A stretch of 56,873 nucleotides of DNA from contig JAFTGC010000026.1 in assembly GCA_017458105.1 (NCBI GenBank), forward strand, positions 1 through 56,873, written 5' to 3'. Numbering within the stretch: the stretch's first letter is position 1; every line of letters starts with the position of its first letter. This DNA comes from Ruminococcus sp. (GTDB taxonomy: Bacteria > Bacillota > Clostridia > Oscillospirales > Acutalibacteraceae). Shown piece by piece: positions 7,527 to 16,375 of this stretch. The position numbers and the translations under genes were made by a program. The notes under the pieces are model-generated. The model was given only the letters and a program-made list of their open reading frames with translations, made no database searches and was not told where the DNA came from.

Positions 7527-7545
7527 TTTGCAATTCGGTTGCAAA
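7527..7545 (+). promoter_or_regulatory. Candidate XRE operator (inverted repeat at the start site)
   Basis: TTTGCAA TTCGG TTGCAAA is a perfect 7-bp inverted repeat lying 4 to 22 bp beyond the -10 box, where a bound repressor would block transcription. Autoregulation by the downstream XRE protein is inferred from position and symmetry. Confidence 0.45.
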
Positions 7546-7566
7546 TAAAATTAGGAGGACTCAAAA

Positions 7567-8136
7567 ATGAGTTTAGGTAAAAAAATCAAAGATTGCAGAA
7601 AAAAAGCGGGACTTTCTCAGGAGCAGCTTGCAGAAAAGCTGTGCGTTTCCAGGCAGGCGGTGACAAAATGGGAGTCCGACCGTGGCACACCTGACGTAGA
7701 AAATTTGAAGAGTCTTTCAAAGCTGTTTGGCGTTAGCATAGACAGTCTGCTGGACAACGGAAGCGAAGTATCCTCTTCCATTATCAAAGAGAGCATCGAC
7801 ATACTTCAATATCAAAGACCGGGCAAACTGCGTTCCGTTTATGATTCGGTGGTCAAAGAAAAATATCCCGATGCGGATGTGATTTTCGCCCTGATTCGCA
7901 GTAAAAATCTGAGTGCCGTAGAGAAAGTAATCGACTTCATTGTCGGCTCGGGTGTCTTGCAAACCGCGGACGCGATGGGCAAGCTTGCGGGTTGGTACCT
8001 TGTGGAGTATCCAAATAAGCAACTTTTGGTAAAGGTCACGAATGAGTTTATCGAAAGCCGTGAGCTAAACTGTCACTTCACCGAAAAGAAACGAGTTATC
8101 GGTAACAGCATTTTTAAGAAAATCTGTGAAATTTAA
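7567..8136 (+). CDS. XRE-family transcriptional regulator
   Basis: 189 aa starting after AGGAGG at 7554-7559. An HTH_3 domain occupies about 5-62, with the recognition region CVSRQAVTKWESDRGTPD and the usual end LSKLFGVSIDSLL. The remaining 120 residues are helical with no recognised ligand domain and may mediate oligomerisation or sensing. Proteins of this build often sit beside ABC exporters and VanZ-like genes and control them, which fits the neighbours. The target is inferred to include its own promoter. Confidence 0.88.
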   Translation: MSLGKKIKDCRKKAGLSQEQLAEKLCVSRQAVTKWESDRGTPDVENLKSLSKLFGVSIDSLLDNGSEVSSSIIKESIDILQYQRPGKLRSVYDSVVKEKYPDADVIFALIRSKNLSAVEKVIDFIVGSGVLQTADAMGKLAGWYLVEYPNKQLLVKVTNEFIESRELNCHFTEKKRVIGNSIFKKICEI

Positions 8137-8206
8137 GGATAATCTGAATTCCATTCACTTTAATGTCACATAGCAAAGATATAATAAAAAATGAAAGGAA
8201 GAGATT

Positions 8207-8830
8207 ATGGAAATTATAGGAGAAATTCGCCACTATATACTGCCGTCAACAATTTCAGCCATCGCCGTCTGTACGATTTGGTTTACCTTGTCCTTATTTT
8301 TTAAAAAGCGAGCCGATTTGACTGAATGGTTGTGCCGTTTTTTATTGATAATATCTTTATCCGCAATCGTTATCATTACAGAGGGATATAAACTCTTTAC
8401 GGAAGGCATAACGAATGTTTTTATCGTGCCGAATCTACTTCCGATTACACAAACGATAGAAGCGCTCAACGCCAATTCCGTTGGAATGTCAGAGCAAATC
8501 CTATATAACATTGTTTTATTCATACCCTTTGGATTTTTCCTGCCGTTTTCGTTTGCTAAGGTTAAATGGAAACAGTGGAAGCTTGTGCTGATTGCCGTAA
8601 GCGTGATTCTGATTGTTGAAACAATGGAATTACTGTCGGGAAGATATTTCGATATTGACGACGTGATTTTCAATATTGTCGGTGCGGTTTGCGGTTACTT
8701 AGATTATCAGCTTGTATGTTTTATTCATAAACATACAAAAAAGAATACACCTTCACATCCAACGCAGGATGAGCTTGACAAAATAAACAAGCAAAATGAC
8801 GATTTCACCATCATTAACACAATGATGTAA
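8207..8830 (+). CDS. VanZ-family membrane protein
   Basis: 207 aa after AAAGGAAGAG. About five hydrophobic segments. The VanZ-like core is recognisable by NLLPITQTIEAL, then the membrane motif NIVLFIPFGFFLPF, and ISVI-type helices ending ETMELLSGRYFDIDDVIFN, where the ETxQ/ME and (D)xDDVIxN pattern is diagnostic. The namesake gives low-level teicoplanin resistance in Tn1546, but most family members are uncharacterised envelope proteins. The C-terminal 40 residues are charged and cytosolic. It lies 70 bp after the XRE gene with a possible TATAAT between them. Confidence 0.88.
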   Translation: MEIIGEIRHYILPSTISAIAVCTIWFTLSLFFKKRADLTEWLCRFLLIISLSAIVIITEGYKLFTEGITNVFIVPNLLPITQTIEALNANSVGMSEQILYNIVLFIPFGFFLPFSFAKVKWKQWKLVLIAVSVILIVETMELLSGRYFDIDDVIFNIVGAVCGYLDYQLVCFIHKHTKKNTPSHPTQDELDKINKQNDDFTIINTMM

Positions 8831-8854
8831 AAATAATTTATAAAGGAATTTATT

Positions 8855-9046
8855 ATGGCAAAGAAAAATGAAAGATTTAGAGTTGTTTTCAAGGAAGGCA
8901 GCATGATAAGTGAAAGTACAGGAATTAGATCGGTTTTGGTTGATACCGAAACAGGTGTAAATTATCTATGGATAAAATCAGGCTATGCAGGCGGTTTGAC
9001 ACCGCTCTTAGATGCTGAGGGAAAACCCGTCATAACGGAAATATAA
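8855..9046 (+). CDS. DUF6440 family small protein
   Basis: 63 aa. The core VDTETGVNYLWIKSGYAGGL followed by TPLLDAEGKPVI is the characteristic DUF6440 pattern, a small beta-rich protein common in Firmicutes and in phage and mobile regions. The function is unknown. A ribosome binding site AAAGGAAT precedes the ATG. It lies 24 bp after the VanZ-like gene and 9 bp before the PfkB kinase, so it is likely cotranscribed with both. Confidence 0.8.
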   Translation: MAKKNERFRVVFKEGSMISESTGIRSVLVDTETGVNYLWIKSGYAGGLTPLLDAEGKPVITEI

Positions 9047-9055
9047 GGTGAAATA

Positions 9056-9958
9056 ATGAAAATACTTGTATCAGGACTTTTAAATATCGAAACCACGGTG
9101 CCCGTCAGGGAGTTTCCGATTAACTATTATCCGATAGATTATCCGTTTTTTGGGATTAGCTCCAATGTTTCGGGCGTTGGGTACAATATTGCAAAGGCAC
9201 TCACCACCTTGGGAAACAATGTTAATCTGATTTCTTTTTTAGGCAAGGATGATGAAGCCGACAGAATACTTAACCGATTACACAAAGACGGTATCAATGC
9301 GGAAAACATTCGTCAGGACTTAAAGAATACACCTGCTTCGGTTATTCTGTATGACCCGCAGGGCAAGCGACAGATTTACTGTGATTTGAAGGATATACAG
9401 GAGCAGAACATCGGACCCAATGCTGTGACCGATGATTTAAAAGACTGTGACGCAGTTGTGCTGTGCAACATTAATTTTAACCGCGAACTTATTAAAAGAG
9501 TAAGATCGCTTGGCGTTACAACGGCGACGGATGTACATGTGCTCAGCGATATAAACGACGAATATAACCGCGACTTTATGGCAAACGCCGACATCCTCTT
9601 TTTGAGCGACGAAGCACTTCCGTGTGCTGCCGAGGACTTTATTCGGCAGATAAAAAACCGCTATCATAATAAAATTATTGTTATAGGAATGGGCTCTAAG
9701 GGAGCAATGCTGCTCGATGCCGAGAAAAACGAGGTGTCGGTGATTTCTGCCTACAGTAACGGAAACATCGTTAATACCGTTGGTGCGGGTGACGCACTCT
9801 TTTCATCCTTTCTACATTTTTATATAAAAGGCTGTGACGCAAAATCCGCATTACAAAGAGCTGTCGTTTTCGCAGGTATTAAAATCGGATACAACGGGGC
9901 ATCGGTAGGTTTTAGTACAGAACAGGATATAAACAACAAGGTTAAAGATTTTGCTTAA
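9056..9958 (+). CDS. PfkB-family sugar/nucleoside kinase
   Basis: 300 aa. A ribokinase-like fold with an N-terminal substrate region (SNVSGVGYNIAKAL, comparable to the GG/G-x-N-A motif) and the C-terminal PfkB signature NTVGAGDALFSSFLHFY near residues 238-254, whose Asp is the catalytic base. It should phosphorylate a sugar or nucleoside with ATP; ribose, fructose-phosphate or nucleoside substrates cannot be told apart here. The start follows AAGGTGA. An AraC regulator begins 1 bp after its stop, which suggests local control by a sugar-like signal. Confidence 0.88.
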   Translation: MKILVSGLLNIETTVPVREFPINYYPIDYPFFGISSNVSGVGYNIAKALTTLGNNVNLISFLGKDDEADRILNRLHKDGINAENIRQDLKNTPASVILYDPQGKRQIYCDLKDIQEQNIGPNAVTDDLKDCDAVVLCNINFNRELIKRVRSLGVTTATDVHVLSDINDEYNRDFMANADILFLSDEALPCAAEDFIRQIKNRYHNKIIVIGMGSKGAMLLDAEKNEVSVISAYSNGNIVNTVGAGDALFSSFLHFYIKGCDAKSALQRAVVFAGIKIGYNGASVGFSTEQDINNKVKDFA

Positions 9959-9959
9959 T

Positions 9960-10715
9960 ATGAAAGACACCATTCAATATTTGATTTTAAGCGAACAGGC
10001 AGAATGTATTTATTACCGATCTGGTCAGATTTATTATCCACCACACACGCATGCTACACATTTTTCAGTTGTGATGGTACTCCGTGGAGCATTGCACGCG
10101 GTTATACAAAAGGAAAAGACAGTGTTGTGCGAAAATGATTACCTTGTCATTCCGCCCGACACGCTTCATGAATTTTCAAGCGAACGGAGCCGTACTTTGG
10201 AGATGCTAACCTTGTGCTTATCCCAGAAAATTTATTTCGCACATGACTGCGAAAGCGTTATGAACTTTCTTACCGAAAAGCTGTCAGAGCATAATTTTTG
10301 CGTTGACCACCTATTGTGGCAGGCGAATCGTGATATAAATACCTTGCTTCATAACGATATTGCTTCTCCTCAATCAGAAATGCAACTGTTAAAACAGCAA
10401 ATCCTTCAAAAGCCCGAAAGCCATATCACCGTGAGTGATATGGCTGAGAATCATTATTATAGTGAGTTCCATTTGATACGACGCTTTAAGCAGTGCGTTA
10501 ATTTAACACCACACCAGTTTTTGATTCAGTGTCGCGTACGAAAGGCACAAAGACTTTTACAAAGCGGGTACAGCGTTACTGATGCCGCATATGCTTCGGG
10601 CTTTTGCGACCAAAGCCACCTTGACCGCTGCTTTAAGAAAATTGTCGGTATGAATCCGCTTGAATATGTAGACGCGGTGACGGATTTAACACAAGGCGGG
10701 AAAAAACTTAGCTAA
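9960..10715 (+). CDS. AraC-family transcriptional regulator with N-terminal cupin
   Basis: 251 aa from the ATG at 9960, immediately after the kinase stop (9956-9958); a TTG three codons earlier is possible. The N-terminal AraC_binding cupin has YYPPHTHATHFSVVMVLRG and a second half ending PPDTLHEF. The C-terminal double helix-turn-helix (about 150-245) ends ASGFCDQSHLDRCFKKIVG-MNPLEYV, the AraC signature. It probably activates the kinase operon in response to a small ligand. Its last 30 bp overlap the 3' end of the convergent cupin gene. Confidence 0.9.
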   Translation: MKDTIQYLILSEQAECIYYRSGQIYYPPHTHATHFSVVMVLRGALHAVIQKEKTVLCENDYLVIPPDTLHEFSSERSRTLEMLTLCLSQKIYFAHDCESVMNFLTEKLSEHNFCVDHLLWQANRDINTLLHNDIASPQSEMQLLKQQILQKPESHITVSDMAENHYYSEFHLIRRFKQCVNLTPHQFLIQCRVRKAQRLLQSGYSVTDAAYASGFCDQSHLDRCFKKIVGMNPLEYVDAVTDLTQGGKKLS

Positions 10716-11075
10716 TAACAACAAGCCACTTTCCCCTGCGTTTACCTCATGCGGTCGTCCTGCGAACATAATAGAAATAACACCCTGACGGTACGGAATT
10801 TCTGTACCGTCATTTACGCATATGCCCATTCCATCGATTACCTCGTGAGTTTCCAACTGTCTTTCGTGAATGTGATTCCCAATACTCTTGTTTGGTGCAA
10901 TTCTCACAAGATGATAGCTGAATTCGCCGTTTGTATCCGCCGAGGTAATGATATGCTTTAGCTCCACTCCCTCAAAGGTTGGGTGCTTTGACCAATCAAT
11001 CTCTTCAAATTTTTTTGTTACAGATGGCGTTTTAAGCTCACCATAATCAAAAGCTTCAAATACTTTGTTTTTCAA
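10686..11075 (-). CDS. Cupin-domain protein, TTG start
   Basis: 129 aa if started at TTG 11075, which has AAAGGAG 8 nt upstream and gives MKNKVFEAFDYGEL. Beta-barrel metal site residues are visible: NHIHERQLETHEVI (His, His, Glu) and a second-strand RPHEV. Small single-domain cupins bind metal and act as isomerases, dioxygenases or sugar-binding proteins; the substrate is not evident. The open frame continues 93 codons further upstream into an unrelated secretion-signal fragment, but the internal ribosome binding site and the domain boundary favour the TTG start. It is convergent with and overlaps the AraC gene by 30 bp. Confidence 0.8.
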   Translation of the reverse strand: MKNKVFEAFDYGELKTPSVTKKFEEIDWSKHPTFEGVELKHIITSADTNGEFSYHLVRIAPNKSIGNHIHERQLETHEVIDGMGICVNDGTEIPYRQGVISIMFAGRPHEVNAGESGLLLLAKFFPALC

Positions 11076-11309
11076 AATAAACACTCCTTTATAATTAGTA
11101 TTTTTATGATATCTCAAAACAAGGGTGTTAGATTGGATAAAATTGCTGTTTGTGCTAACACTTATCTTAACATTGTCGTCATTAATTCCGGTGGTTTTCG
11201 GACCCTCGGTTTTTTCTTTAGCATTTGCATAGATTGGTGCTGTTATCGCTATGCTTGAGAGTATGCAAACTACAAGCAAAAACGATATGGTTTGTTTTAC
11301 TTTATACAT
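11076..11309 (-). pseudogene. Signal-peptide gene fragment fused in frame to the cupin gene
   Basis: Starts MYKVKQTISFLLVVCIL behind a strong AAAGGAGG site. The first 30 residues are a classical signal peptide (cleavage near YANA-KEK), followed by about 45 residues of polar sequence. It then runs without a stop into the cupin frame. The mature part matches nothing I recognise and is too short to be a domain. It looks like the 5' end of a secreted-protein gene whose remainder was deleted. A secreted cupin made from the full 207-codon frame is the alternative. Confidence 0.5.
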
Positions 11310-11408
11310 TGTTAGCCTCCTTTTATTGCCGAATTTTTTCCGCATTTTCGACAAGTTTTAGTATATTTTAATAATATCACATAATTCACGGATTTTCAAA
11401 TATTTTTA

Positions 11409-11440
11409 CAAAAAAAGCCCTCACCGCAATTGGTGAGGGC
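11409..11440 (-). terminator. Terminator of the ribosomal operon
   Basis: A perfect 10-bp stem (AGCCCTCACC / GGTGAGGGCT) with loop AATTGC is followed on the minus strand by seven T. It lies 30 bp after the rplQ stop and ends the S10-spc-alpha transcript. Confidence 0.92.
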
Positions 11441-11470
11441 TGAATATTATCAAAAGTATTAATATTTTGA

Positions 11471-11812
11471 TTACAGAAGTTCAATAACAGCCATTTCTGC
11501 TGCGTCGCCACGGCGTGGTCCAAGCTTTGTAATTCTTGTATAACCGCCGTTTCTGTCAGCATACTTTGGAGCAATCTCTGAAAAGAGCTTATGTGTTACG
11601 GACTCTTTAGTAACAAAGCCCAAAACAAGTCTTTTGTTGTGAAGATTGTCTTCCTTAGCGACTGTGATTATCTTCTCTGCAGTTGAAGCAACGTCCTTAG
11701 CACGAGCCAGAGTTGTTTCGATTTTGCCGTTTTCAAGAAGGAAAGTTACCATAGCTCTGAGCATAGCCATTCTGCTGTCGGTAGCTCTGCCTAATTTTCT
11801 TTTACCTGGCAT
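11471..11812 (-). CDS. rplQ: 50S ribosomal protein L17
   Basis: 113 aa. It opens [20 protein letters not shown], the L17 N-terminus that packs on 23S rRNA near the exit tunnel, and ends with the typical [15 protein letters not shown]. Length is normal for Firmicutes. It is the last gene of the operon, 48 bp after rpoA, with a perfect terminator behind it. Start supported by AAAGGAGTGA. Confidence 0.98.
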   Translation of the reverse strand: MPGKRKLGRATDSRMAMLRAMVTFLLENGKIETTLARAKDVASTAEKIITVAKEDNLHNKRLVLGFVTKESVTHKLFSEIAPKYADRNGGYTRITKLGPRRGDAAEMAVIELL

Positions 11813-11860
11813 TTATGTCACTCCTTTACCCTATTCTTGGAATTATAAGTGTAGTGTTAA

Positions 11861-12814
11861 TTATTCATCTTCACTGCGAAGTGTGAAGCCTAAGCTGTTG
11901 AGCTTTTGTACAACCTCTTCAAGTGACTTACGACCAAGGTTACGAACCTTCATCATATCTTCTTCACTCTTAGAGATTAAGTCCTCAACAGTGTTGATAC
12001 CTGCACGCTTAAGGCAATTGAAAGAACGCACCGAAAGGTCAAGCTCTTCAATTGTCATTTCAAGGACTTTTTCCTTGCCTTGGTCATCCTTTTCTACCAT
12101 AACCTCCGTTGTTGAGCCTGTGTCTGACAAATCAACAAAAAGGTTGAGGTGTTCGGTAAGAACCTTAGCTGCAAGCGAAACAGCCTCCTGAGCGTTGATT
12201 ACACCGTTAGTCCACACATCAAGTGTGAGCTTTTCGTAGTCGGTAATTTGACCGACACGAGTGTTGTCAACAGTGTAGTTAACCTTGAGTACAGGTGTAT
12301 AAATAGAATCAATAGGAAGCACGCCGATAACATTATTGCCCGAGAGCTGTTTGTTCTTTGAACCCAGAACATAGCCCCTGCCCTTATCGAGTGTGATTTC
12401 CATATTAAGTATTGCGCCTTCACCGAGAGTAGCAATATGGAGGTCAGGAGTAAGGATTTCTACATCCGTGTCAACCTTGATTGCATCTGCCTTAACTTCA
12501 CGAGGACCCACTGCATTAATTTCAAGTGTTTTAGGGCCGTTGTCGTAGAGCTTGCAAACGAGACTCTTCATGTTAAGAACGATCTCTGTAACATCTTCTT
12601 TTACGCCCGGAATTGTGGAAAACTCGTGGAGGACGCCGTCAATCTTTATTGATGTAACGGCAACACCCTCAAGCGATGAAAGAAGAACTCTTCTTAAACT
12701 ATTACCTAGTGTATTGCCAAAGCCCCTCTCAAGAGGTTTAACAATAAATCTGCCATATCTTCCGTCTGAGGAGAGCTCCTCAGTTTCGATGGTTGGCTTT
12801 TCGATTTCGATCAT
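11861..12814 (-). CDS. rpoA: RNA polymerase alpha subunit
   Basis: 317 aa. The N-terminal dimerisation domain (about 1-230) contains [20 protein letters not shown], the site that contacts beta and beta-prime. A flexible acidic linker leads to the C-terminal domain (about 250-310) with [14 protein letters not shown] and [12 protein letters not shown], the helices that bind UP elements and activators. Length is ordinary. It lies in the alpha operon between rpsD and rplQ; the ATG is preceded by AGGAGGT. Confidence 0.99.
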   Translation of the reverse strand: MIEIEKPTIETEELSSDGRYGRFIVKPLERGFGNTLGNSLRRVLLSSLEGVAVTSIKIDGVLHEFSTIPGVKEDVTEIVLNMKSLVCKLYDNGPKTLEINAVGPREVKADAIKVDTDVEILTPDLHIATLGEGAILNMEITLDKGRGYVLGSKNKQLSGNNVIGVLPIDSIYTPVLKVNYTVDNTRVGQITDYEKLTLDVWTNGVINAQEAVSLAAKVLTEHLNLFVDLSDTGSTTEVMVEKDDQGKEKVLEMTIEELDLSVRSFNCLKRAGINTVEDLISKSEEDMMKVRNLGRKSLEEVVQKLNSLGFTLRSEDE

Positions 12815-12903
12815 GCAAAATACCTCCTAAACAATTTAGTGTATAAAGATACACCTGAGTGCATAAAAATACACTTGTTTGTAATAACCTACTTGCCTGT
12901 GGA

Positions 12904-13506
12904 TTACTTGGAGTAGAGCTCGACGATAAGGTGTTCCTCAATTGGGAAGTCGATATCCTCTCTCTCAGGATTTGCAATAACTTTTCCGCCCAAAAGGTCG
13001 CTTGACTTTTCAAGCCACTTTGGAGAAATTACAGAAGATGTCTCGCCGTCAGCAATAGACTTAAATCTTGCTGAAGAACGGCTTGCCTCTTTAACCTCGA
13101 TAACATCGCCAACCTTAACGAGGTATGAAGGGATGTTTACCTTTTTACCGTTTACTGTAAAGTGAGCGTGGTTTACAAGCTGTCTAGCTTCACGGCGTGT
13201 AGCTGCAAGACCAAGTCTGAAAACAACATTGTCGAGTCTTCTCTCGATTAATGTAAGAAGTACGGAGCCTGTTTTACCCTCGGCCTTTTCAGCCTTTTCG
13301 TAATAAGCTCTGAACTGCTTTTCCATAATGCCGTAAACAAACTTAACCTTCTGCTTTTCGTTAAGCTGCAAGCTGTACTCGCTCTTTTTTCTTCTCATAT
13401 TACCGCCCGGATTTCTGTTAGAGCTCTTCTTAGAGTAACCCATAACTGCCGGTGAAACGCCAAGTGCTCTGCAACGCTTGGCAATTGGCTGCATATTCTT
13501 TGCCAT
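12904..13506 (-). CDS. rpsD: 30S ribosomal protein S4
   Basis: 200 aa. The S4 RNA-binding domain is clear at about 90-155 ([20 protein letters not shown], then [16 protein letters not shown]). The N-terminal region has a single Cys (RCRALG), so this is the zinc-free form. S4 nucleates 16S 5'-domain assembly and in many bacteria represses its own operon. It lies 89 bp upstream of rpoA, the widest gap in the alpha segment, which holds a short repeat of GTATCTTTATACAC-like and TATTTTTATGCAC-like sequence. Confidence 0.98.
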   Translation of the reverse strand: MAKNMQPIAKRCRALGVSPAVMGYSKKSSNRNPGGNMRRKKSEYSLQLNEKQKVKFVYGIMEKQFRAYYEKAEKAEGKTGSVLLTLIERRLDNVVFRLGLAATRREARQLVNHAHFTVNGKKVNIPSYLVKVGDVIEVKEASRSSARFKSIADGETSSVISPKWLEKSSDLLGGKVIANPEREDIDFPIEEHLIVELYSK

Positions 13507-13530
13507 AGATGATTTCCTCCTTAATAAATA

Positions 13531-13923
13531 CTATACACGTCTTCTCTTTGGAGGACGGCATCCGTTATGTGGGATAGGTGTAACATCTTTAATCATTGTT
13601 ACTTCAAGACCGGCTGACTGCAAAGCACGGATTGCAGCCTCACGACCCTGACCGGGACCCTTAACATAAACCTCAACGGACTTCATACCGTGTTCCATAG
13701 CAGCCTTAGCTGCTGTTTCTGCTGCTGACTGTGCAGCGAACGGAGTGGATTTTCTTGAGCCTCTGAAGCCAAGCTCGCCGGCACTTGCCCATGATACTGC
13801 ATTGCCGTGAGTGTCTGAAATTGTAACAATAGTATTGTTAAATGTAGACTGAATGTGTGCCGCACCTTTTTCGATATTCTTTCTATCCTTACGGCGACGC
13901 ACGGTCTTCTTATTTGCTGCCAT
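13531..13923 (-). CDS. rpsK: 30S ribosomal protein S11
   Basis: 130 aa. Internal [15 protein letters not shown] and the C-terminal [15 protein letters not shown] are universal S11 motifs; the basic tail reaches into the 30S platform near the E site. The NG dipeptide in HNGC is the position deamidated to isoaspartate in other bacteria. Lies between rpsM (15 bp upstream) and rpsD (24 bp downstream). Confidence 0.99.
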   Translation of the reverse strand: MAANKKTVRRRKDRKNIEKGAAHIQSTFNNTIVTISDTHGNAVSWASAGELGFRGSRKSTPFAAQSAAETAAKAAMEHGMKSVEVYVKGPGQGREAAIRALQSAGLEVTMIKDVTPIPHNGCRPPKRRRV

Positions 13924-13938
13924 TGCTTAATACCCTCC

Positions 13939-14307
13939 TTACTTCTTCTTGTTTGCCATGGTCTTGCGTGGACCCTTACGAGTTCTTGCGTTTGTCTTAG
14001 AACGCTGACCTCTTACCGGGAGGCCCTTTCTGTGACGAACACCACGGTAACAACCGATTTCGATAAGTCTTTTGATATCAAAAGCAATGTCACGGCGAAG
14101 GTCGCCTTCAACAACGCAGTTCTTATCAATATAATCTCTTAACTTAGAAACATCTTCTTCAGTTAAATCCCTAACTCTGGTGTCAGGGTTTACACCTGTT
14201 GCAGCAATAATGTCTGTTGCAGTTTTTCTACCAATTCCGTAGATATAAGTTAAACCGATTTCAACTCTTTTATCTCTTGGTAAGTCAACACCTGCTATAC
14301 GAGCCAT
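13939..14307 (-). CDS. rpsM: 30S ribosomal protein S13
   Basis: 122 aa. Opens [20 protein letters not shown]; helix-two-turn-helix region [13 protein letters not shown]; ends with the basic [18 protein letters not shown] and a lysine tail that contacts tRNA in the P site. It sits in the 30S head and forms a bridge to L5. Preceded by rpmJ as in other Firmicutes alpha operons. Confidence 0.99.
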   Translation of the reverse strand: MARIAGVDLPRDKRVEIGLTYIYGIGRKTATDIIAATGVNPDTRVRDLTEEDVSKLRDYIDKNCVVEGDLRRDIAFDIKRLIEIGCYRGVRHRKGLPVRGQRSKTNARTRKGPRKTMANKKK

Positions 14308-14342
14308 TGTGCACCTCCATAAAATTTAAAAATAATAGTTAA

Positions 14343-14456
14343 TTAACCCTGACGCTGCTTATGCTTTGGGTTTTCGCAGATTACCATAACCTTGCCTTTT
14401 CTTTTGATAATCTTGCACTTTTCGCAAATTTTCTTTACTGAAGGTCTGACTTTCAT
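14343..14456 (-). CDS. rpmJ: 50S ribosomal protein L36, zinc-binding form
   Basis: 37 aa: [14 protein letters not shown], then [18 protein letters not shown] and KQRQG. The C-x2-C-x12-C-x4-H zinc ribbon is intact, so this is the zinc-dependent paralogue rather than the zinc-free form induced under starvation. Start supported by AAAGGAATGAT. It lies between infA and rpsM. Confidence 0.96.
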   Translation of the reverse strand: MKVRPSVKKICEKCKIIKRKGKVMVICENPKHKQRQG

Positions 14457-14501
14457 TAATATCATTCCTTTCCAAAAAACATTGTATATTTAATAACTGC
14501 T

Positions 14502-14720
14502 TTACTTTGTTCTCCAGGTAATTCTGCCCTTTGTAAGGTCATACGGGCTCATCTCAATCTTAACCTTATCACCCGGCAAAATACGAATGTAGTTCATTCT
14601 TAATTTACCGGAAATAACCGCCAAAATAACATGACCGTTTGCGAGTTTTACCTTGAACTGAGCGTTTGGCAACGCTTCTGTGACTGTACCTTCTACTTCG
14701 ATAACATCCTGCTTAGACAT
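14502..14720 (-). CDS. infA: Translation initiation factor IF-1
   Basis: 72 aa from [13 protein letters not shown], the universal IF-1 start, with GGAGG placed 6 nt upstream; an in-frame ATG six codons earlier lacks spacing. A single S1-like OB fold with [19 protein letters not shown] and the PYDLTKGRI end. It occupies the 30S A site during initiation. Its first 8 bp overlap the end of the KOW-protein gene, so the two are translationally coupled. Confidence 0.98.
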   Translation of the reverse strand: MSKQDVIEVEGTVTEALPNAQFKVKLANGHVILAVISGKLRMNYIRILPGDKVKIEMSPYDLTKGRITWRTK

Positions 14721-14952
14721 TATATCCTCCGAACTCATTAATTATGGTTTTTATCTGTCGATTAGTTTCATAAACAGCAGCAACACTGTTTGTTGCCTGA
14801 AGATGAATCAGCTTCTTTTTTTTAGGAGCTTCTACCTTACGCCTTTTGCCGTTGGCAATGTAGGCATAGCCACCCTCAAGTTTTACCACAACAAAGAATA
14901 AATCCTTGTCACGGCCTGCCTTTGCTTTTACTATACTGCCTTCCTTAATCAT
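14713..14952 (-). CDS. KOW-domain RNA-binding protein (L14e/L6e/L27e-like)
   Basis: 79 aa. The N-terminal KOW motif [19 protein letters not shown] is followed by a basic [16 protein letters not shown] stretch. Small KOW proteins of this kind sit between map and infA in many clostridia. They resemble the archaeal/eukaryotic L14e fold and are presumed to bind rRNA, but no defined role is established. Overlaps infA by 8 bp and follows map by 7 bp. Confidence 0.88.
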   Translation of the reverse strand: MIKEGSIVKAKAGRDKDLFFVVVKLEGGYAYIANGKRRKVEAPKKKKLIHLQATNSVAAVYETNRQIKTIINEFGGYNV

Positions 14953-14959
14953 TACAACC

Positions 14960-15718
14960 TCATTCTATATCAGGAATTGTAAGGATTTTCGGACCGTCTG
15001 CCGTAATGGCGATTGTGTGCTCAAAATGAGCAGCCAGACTTCCGTCTGCTGTAACGGTAGTCCACTTATCAGGCAAAACCCTGACTTTATAGTTACCGAT
15101 ATTAACCATAGGTTCTATAGCAATGGTCATACCCGGAATAAGCCGGGGACCTCTGCCAGGTGTTCCATAGTTAGGTACACTTGGGTCTTCATGCAGCTTC
15201 GCACCTACGCCGTGGCCGACAAAATCTCGTACCACCGAGTAACTGCGACCTTCGACATACCTTTGAACGGCAGAACCGATGTCGCCGATTCTGTTGCCTG
15301 CCTTTGCAGCTTTAATTCCTTCAAAAAGGCTGTTCTGTGTTGCTTCAAGCAGTGCCTCTGCCTCCGGGCTGACTTTGCCACACTTAAAAGTGTAAGCATT
15401 GTCACCGTGGAAACCATCATAAAAAGCACCCACATCAACACTGACAATGTCGCCCTCCTTGAGGATTTGCTTTTTGCTTGGTATGCCATGGATAACCACA
15501 TTGTTTACTGATATACAAGCACTTGCAGGAAATCCGCCGTAACCGAGAAAGGAAGGCGTCGCCCCCGCTTTCTCGATATATTTGCGAACAACGGTATCGA
15601 TTTCCAGTGTAGAAACACCGGGCTGAACCGCTTTCCCCGCGATCTTCAGAGCATTTGCAGAAATTCTGCATGACTCTTTCATCTTCTCAAGTTCTCTTGA
15701 AGATTTGATCACTACCAT
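14960..15718 (-). CDS. map: Methionine aminopeptidase, type I
   Basis: 252 aa. It removes the initiator methionine from nascent proteins in the cytosol. The pita-bread fold metal ligands are visible: the two Asp of VDVGAFYDGFHGDNAYTF, His in FVGHGVGAKLHED, Glu in IAIEPMV and Glu in HFEHTIAIT. It lacks the N-terminal SH3-binding zinc finger of eukaryotic forms. Encoded between adk (11 bp) and the KOW gene, the standard Firmicutes position. Confidence 0.98.
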   Translation of the reverse strand: MVVIKSSRELEKMKESCRISANALKIAGKAVQPGVSTLEIDTVVRKYIEKAGATPSFLGYGGFPASACISVNNVVIHGIPSKKQILKEGDIVSVDVGAFYDGFHGDNAYTFKCGKVSPEAEALLEATQNSLFEGIKAAKAGNRIGDIGSAVQRYVEGRSYSVVRDFVGHGVGAKLHEDPSVPNYGTPGRGPRLIPGMTIAIEPMVNIGNYKVRVLPDKWTTVTADGSLAAHFEHTIAITADGPKILTIPDIE

Positions 15719-15729
15719 CAGTTTACCTC

Positions 15730-16359
15730 TTACTGAAGGGCTGCAAGTACAAGCTCTGTAGTAGCTTCGATAGTATCTTTACCCTCAACAATTCTCAGCT
15801 TGCCCTGTGCATCATAATAGTCCTTGAGTGGTTCGGTTTCTTTATGATAAGTAGCAAGACGAGTCTTAACTGTGTCAATGTGGTCGTCCTTACGCTGAAT
15901 AAGGGCACCTGTGCATTCATCACAAACACCTTCAATTTTGGAAGGCTTGCTCTCTGTGTGGTAAGTTTTACCGCACTTTTCACAGACGCGGCGTCCGGAC
16001 ATTCTCTTAACGATAACTTCGTCCTTAACCTCAATATCGAGAACAAGGTCAATGTCAACGCCCATTGTATCCAGAGCCTCGGCCTGAGGAATAGTTCTTG
16101 GGAAACCATCAAGGATAAAGCCGTTTTTGCAGTCATCAAGGGCGATTCTGTCCTTAACAATGCCGATAACAACTTCGTCAGGAACAAGAGCACCTGACTC
16201 CATATATGACTTAGCCTTCAAACCCATCTCAGTACCGGTTTTCAGCGCCTCACGGATCATATCTCCTGTAGAGATAGTCGGAATGTTTAATTTCTTGCTG
16301 ATAATTTCAGCCTGTGTGCCCTTGCCGGCACCAGGAGCACCTAATAAAATTAATTTCAT
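15730..16359 (-). CDS. adk: Adenylate kinase, zinc-LID form
   Basis: 209 aa from [18 protein letters not shown], with GGAG 8 nt upstream; an eight-codon longer frame has no better site. P-loop GAPGAGKG at 7-14, NMP-binding region TGDMIREAL, and a LID with CEKCGKTYH and CDECTG, a four-cysteine zinc site typical of Gram-positive enzymes. It catalyses ATP + AMP = 2 ADP. Cotranscribed with secY (16 bp upstream). Confidence 0.98.
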   Translation of the reverse strand: MKLILLGAPGAGKGTQAEIISKKLNIPTISTGDMIREALKTGTEMGLKAKSYMESGALVPDEVVIGIVKDRIALDDCKNGFILDGFPRTIPQAEALDTMGVDIDLVLDIEVKDEVIVKRMSGRRVCEKCGKTYHTESKPSKIEGVCDECTGALIQRKDDHIDTVKTRLATYHKETEPLKDYYDAQGKLRIVEGKDTIEATTELVLAALQ

Positions 16360-16375
16360 AGTAATTTCTCCTGTT

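Noticed and set aside
8233..8673. 146-codon frame antisense to the VanZ-like gene
   Set aside because: The sense strand has a clear family pattern and ribosome binding site; the antisense product is low-complexity Ile/Ser/Thr.
11646..12191. 181-codon frame antisense to rplQ and rpoA
   Set aside because: It runs opposite to two clear ribosomal-operon genes, crosses their intergenic gap and matches nothing; a shadow of biased codon use.
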